DNA of 64,000 bases from Ramazzottius varieornatus (GCA_001949185.1 BDGG01000011.1:728454-792453); one strand, 5' to 3'. Positions 1 to 11,307 are shown, counted from the first letter of the stretch. Notes: generated by a model from the sequence alone, not told the origin. Translations and numbers: made by a program.

Positions 1-22
1 ATATTTTTTTCGCTTACTGTAG

Positions 23-626
23 GATATCGCGGAGATCCTGACGAAGGTGCCGGATGATCCGTTTGTTAGCTCGATACGACTGCAGTCACTCACTGCTGCA
101 GCTGGCGTAGACGGTGCCACAACCCAAGAGGCTCAGTATGGCGTTGACATTATCAGCTGGAGTGTCCACTTACCGGTAATTATAACCATCAACAATAACA
201 ACAGACGGTCAAAATTTATCCACTTGTATCATATACCTTCCGCTTGTCCCTGTTCGTTAAACTCGAAGTGCATAGAACGGTATTTTACAGGAAGTGGAGC
301 CATCGGTGAACGACGAAGGCTTCTGCGTAGTCTCCCTGACGATGGAGCTCTCGTGTCGTTTGACGACCACTCACGACTCTTTCGAAGTGAGCGTGGATCT
401 ACGGTCGGGCTCGCGGTGCTTCCCGGTGGGTGCCAGACGACACCAGGTAGTCTTACGGCCAGCGGAAAGCTGTCCGCTGGCCTTCCAGTACTGCTTCACA
501 ACAGCTGGCACCTACAACATGGCCGAGTTCGTCCTAGTCAAAGCCATGCCGGTCAGGCAGCTACAACCCTCCACGGTCAAGCTACAACGCCCGGCCAACA
601 ACCAAATGCTCATGCGTATCTTGTAA
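23..626 (+). CDS. C-terminal exons of an unassigned protein (5' end outside window)
   Basis: Two exons are visible. Exon 23-175 follows an acceptor (ACTGTAG) and is 51 codons in phase 0. Exon 291-626 follows TATTTTACAG and ends at a TAA, with the same phase. The joined stretch is about 163 residues with no other stop. Its last part alternates hydrophobic strands with a conserved-looking Cys-Pro-Leu-Ala-Phe and a Gly-Thr-Tyr turn, which suggests an Ig-like beta-sandwich such as those at the C-termini of trafficking (TRAPP-type) subunits. That family guess is weak and I do not assign a name. The gene continues upstream of the window. A two-unit hairpin element lies about 95 bases after the stop. 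Confidence 0.6.
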
Positions 627-720
627 TTCTAAATTCTATGTATACAACTTCGTCCTGTCTATCGTGTCTCATCTGTGATTTTAGTCTGGATAAGTCTTTA
701 ACTTATTGAGAACTCGAAAT

Positions 721-907
721 GGGAGATTGAAAAACAAACTCGACAGGGCTTTTTCTAAGCGGCGTACGTTTCCAGTGTCACTGGATGGAGGCGTGCACCA
801 CTTGGGAGCGATATTGTTGTACTAAGTGGCGCACTGTTGTGCGTTATTGCCTGTAAACGTGCGCCACATGATGAATGAAACTGCCGAGTTCGCTTGTTTA
901 GGTCCCA
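721..907. repeat. palindromic hairpin element, locus 1 (two units)
   Basis: Downstream of the first gene. Outer arms GGGAGATTGAAAAACAAACT and GTTCGCTTGTTTAGGTCCC frame two hairpins (left arms at about 754 and 833). Confidence 0.9.
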
Positions 908-1083
908 AGTGAGCCAGAACGGTTTTCTACGTCACTTTTTCATTTCTCGGTGGTGAAATGTCTGTTTTGATTTTGGGCTCTAATATTCCGAAATATACAT
1001 GTAATCAGACAAGGATGCAAAAAGTACAAAATTAATTATCTCAGAAGGACTGTGAAGAAGGAAGTGTTCAAAGGTACGAAAGT

Positions 1084-2014
1084 TTAGTAGCCGTATTGCA
1101 AGCTGTAGTATCCGTTGCCACCAGCCGATGAAGAACCCGTACTTCCGGCCCCGGCAGCGTAATTGTAGGATGGCTTGCCCATGTAAGCTCCATACTCCAT
1201 GGGGGCCGGATAGGCGGTGTAGGCTGCTGATGACCGATATTGGGGCTTAGCGTAGCCTGAACTGCCGCCGTAAGAGGGCTTACTGTAGGATGATCCGCCT
1301 CCACCATACGAATCTTGGTGGTAGTTAAAGTAGTTCAAGGGGAATCCGGCCAAAGAGTTGTCGTAAACCACATTCTGTCCGTAGTACCGTCTCTCATCTA
1401 TAACACAGAACTTTCGGTCTAACATCCACATTAGCGTTCTGCAGGAAGGAGAACGGAAGGTCGGTAAGCAAACTAAGCCTGATCTTGACCAAGTGGCGCA
1501 TGTTTGCTGTGTTTTTGACTGGAACTGTGCGCCACTGGCACAAACGACCTTGTTGAGCTCTTCCAAGTAGCGCGCGTTGTCGCTGTGATTGGCTTCATGC
1601 GTGCGCCACTTGGATATACGATCTTGTCGAGTTTGTTTGCCGAGGTCCCAAGTAAGGGACCAGGGCCTTCTACTTACAGCCGAAAGGAAAACCAGCAAGT
1701 CCGAAGTGAGGTGTATCTCCGCGATCGAAGTAGCGAGGATCCACGCCGCCACCGTAACTTCCACCCGACCGATAGCGGTTGTAAGAGCTGGATTCTGCCG
1801 CCAGAGGCTCGGACGCGGAAGCTGCTGCGCTGGGACCTTCGGCAACGGTCTTGGCAGCTCCCTGTTGTGCCTGAATTATTCCAATCAGTCCAATCATAAC
1901 TACAGCCTGCAAAAGAACACCAACGAACATGAAACCCAGCGGAATAAGAAAAGAGCAAATCCGAACCAGGAAGGGAAATTCAGTTACCGTTATAGTCAAC
2001 AGGATGGTCGCCAT
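1084..2014 (-). CDS. Gly/Tyr/Ser-rich secreted protein, cuticle- or silk-like
   Basis: Three exons on the minus strand: 2014-1988, 1906-1678 and 1397-1084. Together they make exactly 190 codons (189 residues). The N-terminus is a hydrophobic signal peptide (MATILLT... ending near AQQ). The 81-base first intron is also open in frame, so an unspliced form with a longer hydrophobic N-terminus cannot be excluded. The mature part is Ser/Ala-rich and then strongly Gly, Tyr and Ser rich, with short motifs such as SYGGG, SYGGSSGY and PSYNYAAG. This composition is usual for cuticular, adhesive or silk-like structural proteins; no known domain is visible. A TATA box lies at 2146-2153, about 135 bases upstream of the chosen ATG. 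The second intron carries hairpin locus 2. Function is inferred from composition only. Confidence 0.7.
1461..1650. repeat. palindromic hairpin element, locus 2 (two units)
   Basis: Inside the second intron of the Gly/Tyr-rich gene. Outer arms TCGGTAAGCAAAC and GTTTGTTTGCCGAGGTCCCA; hairpins start at about 1488 and 1565. Confidence 0.9.
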
Positions 2015-2145
2015 ACTATCGTGGAAGCTGGTTCGCTGGAGAGGGATGGTTCTTGAACGGGTAATTAGCACAGACGACGGTGTTGAAGAAGTTTGAGTAA
2101 ACAGTAAGTGATCGCCGACGATGTCCAAACAGATGAGGTGGGAAG

Positions 2146-2153
2146 TTTATATA
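2146..2153 (-). promoter_or_regulatory. TATA box of the Gly/Tyr-rich gene
   Basis: TATATAAA read on the minus strand. It predicts transcription start near 2118-2122, before the chosen ATG at 2014. Confidence 0.6.
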
Positions 2154-2828
2154 GTGCGAAGAGGTAGAAACCCTTTACGTAACGCTAATGAGAAGTGGTC
2201 AACGGTGCGTGCGAGCACTTGGGACATGTATATAGATGAACGTTGACGCGCGACCAGACGTATTACGGAGCGCGGAGATGATATGGATGCTTGGGCAGGA
2301 TGTGGCTGATCAGCAGGCGATGCGGATGGCGCAGCTTGACCATAAGGTACAGTACCTGGCTATCCATCTTTGTTTGATCTAACGGCCTTCCATCACTTGT
2401 CTCCTGCGCAAGCGGCGCAAGTACCCAGTCGTCACTTCAGTCAAGCCCTCAAATCTCATCATCGTACCCATTATGTCCTCATCAGATTATCCGCTACTTT
2501 TGCAACCAGCGATACAGGTTGGATTAATTGCGCATTACGCCATGTAACAACTTTGATATTTACATCACATAATCGTATTTTATGAAATCAAGACGGGTGT
2601 CATCTTGCACAACTAGATTCAAGGAGCTTTGATTCATTTGAGCATCTTGTGGAAGTAAAATCAGCGCAAAAACCGTCAAGAGAAACGGAAAGCAGAATAA
2701 GACAAAAGGAAAAACTTCTTCGCAGAGAACTGTGACTAACTCAGCAAAACGGAAGAGCAGTCGGGCTGAACCTACCATAAAAAAGGTGCCAGCTTACGAA
2801 AGAAACTCGCTTCTTTTTCCAGCTCAAT
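2154..2828. other. intergenic, no gene seen
   Basis: Lies between the promoter of the Gly/Tyr-rich gene and the stop codon of the Rap1-like gene. Only short frames without splice support or domain-like features are present, and no hairpin element. Confidence 0.5.
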
Positions 2829-5800
2829 TTACACTTCTCCTGGTTCGGAATGATCGTAGAACAACCTGACAGTCTTGATGGCTTCGTCAGTTGTCTTGTC
2901 TCGTTGATGGGTGTGGAGGTAGGCCAGTCTTTCTTCCAGTTGGGGGCGCGTCAGCTCTGTGCGCAGCATCAGATCATCAATGGCCGCTACGCCTTCCCGT
3001 AGCAACATACGATCCACCACGAAGGAATATGGTGTCTCCGGAGCTCTCTTGGTTATCTACAACAAAATTGAATATTTTCGTTAACGGGGTTTCAAACCAA
3101 CAGAGAGCCAAATAGTAGCCCCCAAAGACCTAGCCAACAATCCAGAGCTCGACAAAAATCTCGACAAAATGGCTTTCCTGAGTGGCGCACATTTCCAGTG
3201 TTATTGCGTGCGCCGGTTGGGAAAACGGTCTTCTGGAGTTTCTCAAGTGGCGCACGCTTCCGGCCATTAACACAGAATATGTGCGCCACTTAGGGAAACA
3301 ATCTTGGTCAGATTGTTTGCTCCAAGCTCCGAAGTATCGATTTCACATTCGACAGAGATTAGCGAAAAAGATACAGCGACGCGATACAAAGGTTCCTTTA
3401 CCTGAAGTGTGGAAAGAAAGTTGACAACGGCTTTGGGCAAGCCATTGCACGCGAAGAAGACGTAAAGGATGTAGGCTGGATCGCGCTGGAAACGCTTGCA
3501 CATCATAGGCAGCATTTCGTTCAGCGACTTGGCTGGCTTGTTCTTCTTCTCACTCACATTAGGGCCACGACAACTGCCGCTGCTGTACGAAGCAGCATCG
3601 ACAACAATGGCATTTTCCTTGCTTGCAACTTCCGGCGCCTCTACTTCTACGACTTGAACTTGGATAATTTCGGCTGGCTTTCCCCGTTGACGAGTACGAC
3701 GCGGTACCATCGCGACTAGAAAGACACAAAAGAAATTCCTGGTTATCGCATCCCGAGGACGTGTGAGAGAAGGATAAAGCTTACTTTCAGGGGAGACTTG
3801 GTGAGCTTGACGAGACAGACTTTGCGAAGTGGAGGGTTTTGGGGAAGATCTTCGACGAGAGACAGGGTCCCTCTTCTCGACAGGTTTCGTTTCAGTTGAA
3901 TGAGCTGGCTTGGTTTTTACGATCTGGCGGCTTTTGGCTCTGGTGGCGGGATGGACTTCAACCGCCGCTTTGACTGGCCTCTCTGCAACAACATTCGATA
4001 TTCAGATATCAGAATGAAAGGAAAACTCGGCAAACCAATTGGACAAGATTAAACTCCCAAGTGGCGCACGCTGCCTGCCATTAATACTATCAACGTACGC
4101 CACTTGAAGAAACGTTATTGCCGACTTTATTTGCAGGGCTCTCAGACACGGTAGCAAAGTCTGAAAAAACGCCGTGCAGCTAATACCCTGCTGAACGTGC
4201 ATCCCTTCCGGTGGTCACATGACATTGATTACTATTGATTGATGTTATACGATCACGTGAGCACCGGAAGGGATGCATTTTCAACACTCTACAAGAACAG
4301 CAGAATTACCTGTATGGTCGGGCTTTCGAGGCGTGGCAAAGGGCACTGGTGAGGTCTTCAAGACACGCTGCTCTTGTTCAACTTCCTCCACGGGAATGAT
4401 TTCCAGCCCGATACCTTTCAACGCTCCGCGACGAGCTTCCAGTGAGTCAACCACCACATTAACCAAGTCCAGCTGTGGAAGAGATACAGCCGCAGCCGGC
4501 ACAGCTGGAAAACCGACGCCATGAATACAGTACCATTCGACTAATACGTCAAGAACCAAGAGTACCTTCAATGACTGCGTTCGGTTCCGGACCTTGTGGT
4601 TCTTCAACATGAGCATCTTGTCCAACTACCATATCAACGCTGTACACCTCAGTTTGGACAGCTATTCCCTTCGAAATGTCGTAGCCTGCGTCCAGCAGCC
4701 GCGAATGTATGGGAGAACAGGCAGCGTCGCGGAAGGAAATGTCCGACCCGACGCAGCTGTCCACAGTCTCGGCCTTCTTCTCCCGCCACAGCATCGTCTG
4801 ACATCCAACGCTTCCAGCTGACAACCCCTTCTCCTTCCGGCCTGCAGTACAACAAATTAGGAGGTTCTCGTGAGAGTTGTTTTTTCAAGTGGCGCACGCT
4901 TTCGGCCGATAACACCGAACCGTGCGCCACTTGGTAAACTTGGCAAGATTATTTCTCTCCAGAGTGGCGTACAGTGCATGACAAAATGCCTTCCAAAAAT
5001 GGGCGGAGCCTCTTAAATGCGAACGAGGAATCAAAATCATTGTTAAGTCAATGCGCAAATTTAATTCTCTGTGTCCAGCTGGCTCCATTCACACCCGTTT
5101 TGAAAGCATATTTTGACGTACAGTTGTATGATTTCGGTGTTACAGGCCTGAAGCCTGCGCCACTTGAGAAACAATCTTGCCGAGTTTATATGCCGAGCTG
5201 AGCTCCCACACGTCGCTGAACATGCCAAATTTACCTGATGAGTTACTCTCTGGCCTGTCTTCTTGCGGAAATGTCTCTACATCTTTAAGAAGATGGTCGT
5301 CCTCGTTGATGTCGAGGTAGATGGACGATTCGTTCGACTTGCTGGTGGCCGCTGAGGAGCGAACTCGGCGCGAAGGCGGACCTCGCATCTCCGGACGGAG
5401 ATCTTCCTGGTTCCTTGCTGCCCGAACAGACTTGTTAGAGAGACGACTCTTCAGCGGTGTGGGTAGCGTTTCGTTGAGGTCCGTGGGCGACTTCAAGTTG
5501 GCCAACTCTTCGTCCACTTGCTCGTCACTACCAGCACTGGAACGCTTGTCCTTTACTTGAGGTGGCTTGGTCACGGGGACTTGCTCCTCGTCATCGTCAC
5601 TAACGATAACAAAGGGCTTCGTGCGTTTGACCACAGATACCGCGTCCTTCTGTCGTGACAGCGAGGACGGACGGCTGACTTTGTAATACTTCACGCGAAC
5701 TGGTCCTTCGTCCTCTGCAACGCAAACACACAGGCATCACCCTCTTGAAAGAAAATTCACAGCAGAATGAGACGAAAAACGAACTCCATGAGATTGTTTC

Positions 5801-6725
5801 CGAAGTAGCGCACGCCTGTGATTTTGTTGGCCGGAAACGTGCGCCACTTGGAAAATGATTACTTACCGCTGGTACTGAGATGGGTAAGACGGCGTTTCTG
5901 GCCGAGATTCTTCACGGGATGTAGAGAAGCCACTTCGAGCATGCCTGGAAAAAGGAAAACGAACAGTGGTTACACAATGGGCAAGATTTCAGACAGTAGG
6001 GAAAGGCATGTTACTGTACCCAGATTGTCGTAACGATCAACGGAGGACGCATGGGCTCTAGCTTTGGGCTTGCCAGGGACATTTTTGTTCCCAGCCAAGG
6101 CCCGGCAAGCATCTCTGGAAGGCCTGATTTGATTCTGCTGAACGGGCTGATGCGGGCCAGGCTTCTGTCCTGCCTTACTAGTGCCAGCCTCACTGCTGAT
6201 TCGACCCTTGGGTGTCACGCTGTATCGTGGTGGATCCAAGGGTGGCACAAAGTTTCCTCCACGGCCTTTGTTCCTGATCAATTCCTTCCATTCTGGAGGG
6301 ATATTATACCCGTCAATGCCCTTCCGGATCTGCTTGCGATATCGCTCATGGACACTTTGCGCTGTGTGGTAGGGCAAATTCAGCTACCGAAAAGAAACGG
6401 TCAGTTGATTAATGGTACTTGATTGTACGACTATTCCTGGACACAATTCTGCGCCGTGCATTCTCACCTTGGGGTGTGCTGCCACACAGTCAACAATACC
6501 CGGCCAAGTTCCGATGTATCCATACTTGGGATAGGCCACTTGCACCATGTACTTGATGATATCCATGTCGTCCTTGACCGTGAACGACGTTTTAGCACCT
6601 TTGCGATATCCCATGCCACATCCAGCAGCCTGTCGAGCGCTCAGTCCACGGCGATCAGCTGCGATAGTCTTGGCACGTGCTATGGGCTCATTGATAAAGA
6701 TGGATTCGCTGTCCGAGCTATCCAT
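2829..6725 (-). CDS. Rap1 (TERF2IP)-like telomere protein with Myb domain
   Basis: Nine exons on the minus strand: 6725-6468, 6383-6020, 5944-5867, 5714-5235, 4841-4566, 4504-4310, 3982-3785, 3715-3402 and 3056-2829. Phases close to exactly 797 codons (796 residues). Residues about 45-110 form a Myb/SANT-type domain: an acidic FTVKDDMDIIKYM first helix, a Trp in TWPGIV, then HTAQSVHERYRKQI, the last being the signature of the Rap1-type recognition helix. The middle is long, charged and Ser/Pro/Lys rich. Residues about 675-790 read SLNEMLPMMCKRFQRDP, LPKAVVNFL and LTRPQLEERLAYL, which resembles the Rap1 C-terminal domain that binds shelterin partners. The N-terminal BRCT domain of other Rap1 proteins is not visible. 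Either it is lost, or an upstream exon is missed: an open stretch with a good donor lies at about 6848-6920 but does not join in phase. Five introns carry inserted elements. The alternative is a generic Myb-like nuclear protein. Confidence 0.55.
3146..3330. repeat. palindromic hairpin element, locus 3 (two units)
   Basis: In the last intron of the Rap1-like gene; hairpins at about 3180-3222 and 3245-3292. Confidence 0.9.
4024..4144. repeat. palindromic hairpin element, locus 4 (one unit)
   Basis: In the Rap1-like intron between 3983 and 4309, beside a separate fold-back at 4198-4279. Both outer arms are present (ACTCGGCAAACC and GACTTTATTTGCAGGGCTC). Confidence 0.9.
4198..4279. mobile_element. 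82-base fold-back element
   Basis: The left arm GTGCATCCCTTCCGGTGGTC is answered by GAGCACCGGAAGGGATGCAT at the right end, with an A/T-rich loop. It is unrelated in sequence to the GGCGC hairpins and shares the same Rap1-like intron with locus 4. Confidence 0.75.
4871..5207. repeat. palindromic hairpin element, locus 5 (one intact unit, one split unit)
   Basis: The first hairpin (about 4885-4943) is intact. The second has its left arm at about 4972 and its right arm at about 5145-5175, separated by about 150 bases of unrelated DNA (4982-5130). It lies in an intron of the Rap1-like gene. Confidence 0.8.
5777..5853. repeat. palindromic hairpin element, locus 6 (one unit)
   Basis: In the 152-base intron of the Rap1-like gene between 5715 and 5866. 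The right arm ends only about a dozen bases from the donor of the preceding exon at 5867. Confidence 0.85.
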
Positions 6726-7591
6726 GACAGGCTTTGGCGGCGTCGCACCTCGGCAGCAGCCAGACTGGAAAGGAACGGAAACAGACGGTACAGCAGATCA
6801 CACCAGATGGATATTGAGCCTTCTCGTGCTCAGCCAGCTTGAGGTCTTACCACTCTTCTGACCGATACGCTTCTTCGCCACAGTCCTCAGTGAGCTTTCG
6901 CTCCGCTCCTGCGTTTGATCTACCGAGAAGAAAGCTGCGACTCAGATACAGAAAGAGCAACCTAAAGTCTGCTGAAGAAATGAGTGAAGATGAAACAGCG
7001 CACACTTAGAGCTACAGTACCTCGTTGTATATCAACGACGGCGTGCCAAAATGCGGGCTGAGTCAACAGCCGCTCTGGATAGGTGAAGAACATCCATGAG
7101 ATAATTCTAGCTCTGGCTTTCATCTAATCTAATACTAATAAATATTCCGCCTCGGCCGAGGCATCAAAGAAATGTTAATGATATATTGGATGCAAAAAGC
7201 ATCTAATACGGTTTTATTTAATATAATACTCATATATGCTTACATCACTATTGTCAACCGACAATTATCGACAATTGTGTCAATAGATTGAAGGCAAAAC
7301 TAGGGGGACACCGGGATAGAGGGGCAAGACTTAAGAGCCTTCGGCGTGAACTTCCCGCCGGGAAGTTTGACCTCGATACAGTATCTTGAGATGCAATAGG
7401 TTTTGACTTTGTGCCCGAAGAACAAGTCGTAATTCCCCTAACTGGTGGGCAGGAAAGGCCAGGAACCTGCAGCCCTGATCTTCGTTTGATATGCTGTTAG
7501 AAACTAATTTTTATTTTTATTCGAGATTGTAACTTCTATGGAGATGGATACATAATGAGTAAATCAGCATTCGTAATTCGTATGATCATAT
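6726..7591. other. upstream region of the Rap1-like gene, no certain gene
   Basis: A possible 5' exon on the minus strand lies at about 6848-6917 between an acceptor (CGGTAG) and a donor (GTGGTAAGA), but no frame joins it to the Rap1-like coding sequence without a stop. The region 7120-7310 is A/T rich. No RNA gene was recognised. Confidence 0.4.
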
Positions 7592-8286
7592 TAAGCTCTA
7601 TTTCACGAACTTGAGAAATGGCCTTTTTAATCTGTGTTCTCTCACAAAGAAGTCTGATCTGCCTCGAACTCCTTTCGGCTACACAAACCATTGCGGAGAA
7701 ATGACTTTCCCATTTGGGCTACGCGACTTGAGTGGTCTTGGGGCTGGTCGGGAGCTGTCGGGCCAGTGTCGGCCATATTGGGGTTGCCACGGTTCGGCTC
7801 GGGTTTTTACGTCACAACATAACCCCCCCCCCACACGACAGTTTAAAACTAGCCTCGTGAAATTCGCACACACACACACACACACACATACACCCGCCTG
7901 ATGTCATAAGAAAGAAAAAAATTTGTTTTGCACCGTATTTCGGTAAACGTATTCTCTGCGACGTCGTAAGCGTGTTTAACATTAAGCCAGGCCAGAACGC
8001 ACGGCCTTTGGCTGATCTAAAGCCTTTGCCCATTCGGTCCAATCAGACGCTACGCACGCCACGCCCTGTGACGTATCCGTGGTGTCACAGGACGACTCTG
8101 CACTTCCCATTTATAAGGGAGATGCGTTTTCTAGACTTCCGGCGCATCGCCGCACAAATCGGCTGATGCAGAAACATTTCTCCGCAATGGTTTACTGTTT
8201 GAGTTTTAAAAACGGAGGCGGTCGGATGATCGTGTGAAGAACGCGACCAGAAAAGGCCATTTCTCAAGTTCGTGAAATGGAGCTTA
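7592..8286. mobile_element. large inverted-repeat element (about 695 bases)
   Basis: Terminal arms of about 35 bases match as inverted repeats: left AGCTCTATTTCACGAACTTG, right the complement ending ...CAAGTTCGTGAAATGGAGCT. A second inverted pair lies inside, AAACCATTGCGGAGAAATG at 7685-7703 and its complement at 8175-8193. The interior holds a C run and a (CA)n tract and no convincing transposase frame. It looks like a non-autonomous fold-back or MITE-like element. The target duplication is not clear by eye. Confidence 0.7.
7866..7890. repeat. (CA)n microsatellite
   Basis: About twelve CA units with one TA interruption, inside the large inverted-repeat element. Confidence 0.9.
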
Positions 8287-8290
8287 GATA

Positions 8291-8494
8291 CTGTTCCCTC
8301 GATGGTTCTGCGAATTACGTCATCATGCCAGTAAATTACACCCGCACTGGTATCCCTGATTGTTCGATTGTCGCTCATCATTACACTTGACTGTGGGGCA
8401 GTCTTTGATCGAAGGTATAGATACTTTCTGTTCCCCGCCGGATTATATTTACCACGACAGTCACGTGATTCGCAGAACTCTCGAGGGAATACAG
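8291..8494. mobile_element. 204-base fold-back element
   Basis: The left end CTGTTCCCTCGATGGTTCTG is complementary, with small changes, to the right end ...CGCAGAACTCTCGAGGGAATACAG. It begins only five bases after the larger inverted-repeat element. A third partial end (TTCGAGGGAATATC) lies at about 8541. Confidence 0.65.
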
Positions 8495-8595
8495 TGCTTA
8501 CCGGGCTTTCTCCCAACTTTGTTCGATGCACCAATAACTGTTTCGAGGGAATATCAAAACTGGAAATATGACTGTCGTACGGCCTTGCAAAGAAA

Positions 8596-9405
8596 TTAGT
8601 GCGTGATGGAAATGTGACTCCCTAGGATGTCGGCTTGATCGTCATGGTCCGTGGAAGGTCCGTGATGTCCGATTGCGTGCATGAGATTGGTATCGTGGGA
8701 ATGCACTGCCAAGTTTAAACAAGAAGACATTAGTACGCCCTTGTATTGTGGTACTATTAGAAAATCAGGATGAGATATCAGCAAGCAAACCGGACAATAC
8801 GAATCGTTTAGTAGCGCACGTTTTCAATATTATTAGCCGGAAGTGTGCGCGATTCGGAACAGAGCACGGAATCTGGCTGCGTGCTATGCAGCACAACTGT
8901 TGCACACTCTTGGACATGTAGCCCAGTGCCTCTATACTGTATTCGGGACCACGTTCTTGTCGATTTTGTCTGCCGAGCTCCCATATAGTCCAGAAACGAA
9001 TGTCCACTTACTCGCAGCATGGCTCGCCGCTGCCATATTCACTGGAAATGCAGAACTTTCGTATATTCGTGAGCAAGGAAGTGTGCTGATCGATGACGAC
9101 TTACTGTTGGAGTTTTGGACCCCGGAAGCATCCGGAAGACCGTGCAGTACATTCAAGTTACCATTCACCGGAACTGGTCGTCCAAACCCGGTCCCTTGGA
9201 TGATGTCTCGCTTAGCTCTCATGGGGCGACCTTCTACATTGAGACAAACAGCCCAAAATACACTCGAATACTCATCTGGGGACAGAGGTATCACGTGTCA
9301 AATGCGCTGAATTCCCACATAAAAAATAATAAACGAGGACTCACCAGTGTAAGCTGAAGCTGCCATGATCAAAATCAATACGCAAAACAGGGAACCCATT
9401 CTCAT
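8596..9405 (-). CDS. small secreted protein, His/Asp-rich C-terminus
   Basis: Three exons on the minus strand: 9405-9345, 9275-9012 and 8705-8596. They close to exactly 145 codons (144 residues). The N-terminus is a clear signal peptide (MRMGSLFCVLILIMAASAY). The mature protein has few cysteines and ends in a His- and Asp-rich tail containing HHGPSTDHDDQ. Stretches such as WAVCLNVEG near the start and HGPSTD...ADILG near the end recall Cu/Zn superoxide dismutase, but the metal-binding and loop cysteine pattern is not complete. I treat that likeness as weak, and a degenerate family member is possible. The 3' end lies about 100 bases from two fold-back elements. The last intron holds a diverged hairpin copy (locus 7). 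Confidence 0.55.
8780..8983. repeat. palindromic hairpin element, locus 7 (one unit, diverged)
   Basis: In the second intron of the small secreted gene. The core lies at about 8812-8856; about 100 bases separate it from the matching outer right arm CTTGTCGATTTTGTCTGCCG. Confidence 0.75.
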
Positions 9406-11307
9406 GATATTCCTGGTCGACAATAAATCGAGAGAAATTCTTTTTCGGAAACTTCAAGTGACAACTTCCGGATCTGAACAAAACGCGAAGACTTGTATGA
9501 AAAATGTACTTCCTTGTATACTAATGGACAGTGCAACGACTGGAATCGTGATTTGAATTAACTTCTTCGATGACATTTCCGCCAACCTTTAACATAACTA
9601 TGGCTTTGAGCGAAAAACGGTCGGCCACTTCCACGAGCTGTTGCCGTTTGATTGCAATTTTCTGCTGAAGGCACTGAAGTCGCCAGGTATCATGATTATT
9701 TTATCGTGACTTCCTTGGCATCATGTCATGAGAAAACAGATTGTAACGCAAGCACAAAAGTTTCGGCATTTTCTATTCTGAGCTTGGCAAACCAACTCGA
9801 CAAAGTCGGGTTTTCAAATGGCGCCAGCTTCCAGGCACTTGCACTGGAAACGCCGGCCACTTGAGAAACGTTTGTCGAGATTGCTCGCCGCGCATCCACT
9901 AAGGCCGTGTTCATTTGGTGCACTTGTTCATTTGTCCTAGACTACTAGGTCGTTATGAAGATTATGATGAAGCTGCGTTCATGAAAGCGATTATTTCCAA
10001 CCCAGAGGTGGGTAGCTCATAACAACCCGAAAATCGTTCACAAAGTCGAAAAATTATGAGATGAGTCAATTCAATCACGTTTCATCTAACCTCGTCGTCA
10101 ACTACGTCGACTTTGTAAACGCATCAGGGCCAGCAACCAGCGTAGCCAACCAATCCCATTATAAAGCGCCTCCCACAGATACTATCCAAAAGAGCTAGTA
10201 GCTTTTAACCCAGCTTCCGGCTGCGACATCCAACATTTTGAACATAAATTCTCTCTGCATCACTGGCTACTCCATGAAAACTTTCCACTGTCAGAATACA
10301 GTTTCTGGCTTCGTTTGGTGTGAGGAAAGTAAAAGGTGGACCGTGGATGGAACAGGTACATCTCAACTCCTCCTGCAGGGATAAGTTCCCATACTGCCCC
10401 ACTACCGTTCTCGAAAACTGTCGTTCTCGAAAACTAGCTTCTCACTGCTCAGTAGCTCCTGAGACCTTCCCAATGTTTTCATCACCCGCAGCGGCTTCTC
10501 CATATAATGTAAACAGTACAGCTAAGGGAAGTCGAACTTCCACCAAACGCGCCGTGCGAGTTCTCAAATGACGACAGTCAGAGGGTAGCTAACCCAGTTG
10601 CCAATAATTCATTTTCGAACGGTAGTTGATCAAAATCAAGTAAGTCACTGCGTGGTTGCTCATAATTTCGTCTACCACACCAACTAGCTTTTCTGCGTGT
10701 TCACAAAGTCTACGTTGTTCTTCATAACGACCTGGTCGCTCACAACGGCCCAGTCGAGAAAATGAACACGGCCTAACTGTTGTGTTCGCAAAACCTGACC
10801 GAAGGATGACAAAACGCGAAATACGAAGGCAAGGGCGTAGGGAAAAGAGCGGAACGGTTACATTGGGAGGGGGGACGCTGGTTGTCGGCAAAGGTTTACT
10901 GGGAGAAAACAGAGGCTAAAGCAGTACAGTAATCTTATCAAGCAAAATCCACAGTGCACACTCGGTTACAAGCATTAGCAGCCGAGCTCGTTCAAACTGC
11001 GTCGAAAGCGTCGTCATAAAATCTGATGGGTAAACGTAATCGTCTGATGATGGTTCAAGTCGCACCGTCTCTATCGTCAATGGCTTCAAACGCATAATAA
11101 GGCTGGCTGGATTAGGTAGAATAAACCAAAGGGCAAAAAAGTAGGAGACGGCAATGTATCGTGTACGAGAAGCTATCAAAGGCTAAAGTCCTGCAGGGTA
11201 AGGTAATGTGGGTAAGCCAAGAGCAGCGGCGGCAGCATCAGGTCGGTTCTTTTGATTGATTTTCTGTCAAGGTGACATCTGGGCCATTTTCCTGTCGGGT
11301 TCTTCTT
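9406..11307. other. intergenic, no confident gene
   Basis: Several minus-strand frames of 65-100 codons lie between 10200 and 11180. One (11179-10916) starts with a hydrophobic segment and reads ...MRLKPLTIETVRLEP. None has both good splice signals and a recognisable domain. A TATAAAG motif occurs near 10160 on the plus strand without an obvious coding start after it. One hairpin locus (9779-9891) is present. Confidence 0.4.
9779..9891. repeat. palindromic hairpin element, locus 8 (one unit)
   Basis: Intergenic copy with both long arms (AGCTTGGCAAACCAACTCGA and TTGTCGAGATTGCTCGCCG). The stem has changed to AAATGGCGCCAGC on the left and GCCGGCCACTT on the right. Confidence 0.85.

Noticed and set aside
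7300-7460. GC-rich inverted segments as a tRNA or small RNA gene
   Set aside because: No cloverleaf, no A and B box pair, and no acceptor stem could be drawn.
8505-8563. A short stretch resembling the end of superoxide dismutase (LLVHRTKLGES)
   Set aside because: It overlaps a fold-back element end (GAGGGAATA repeated three times nearby) and cannot be spliced in phase to the secreted gene at 8596-9405.
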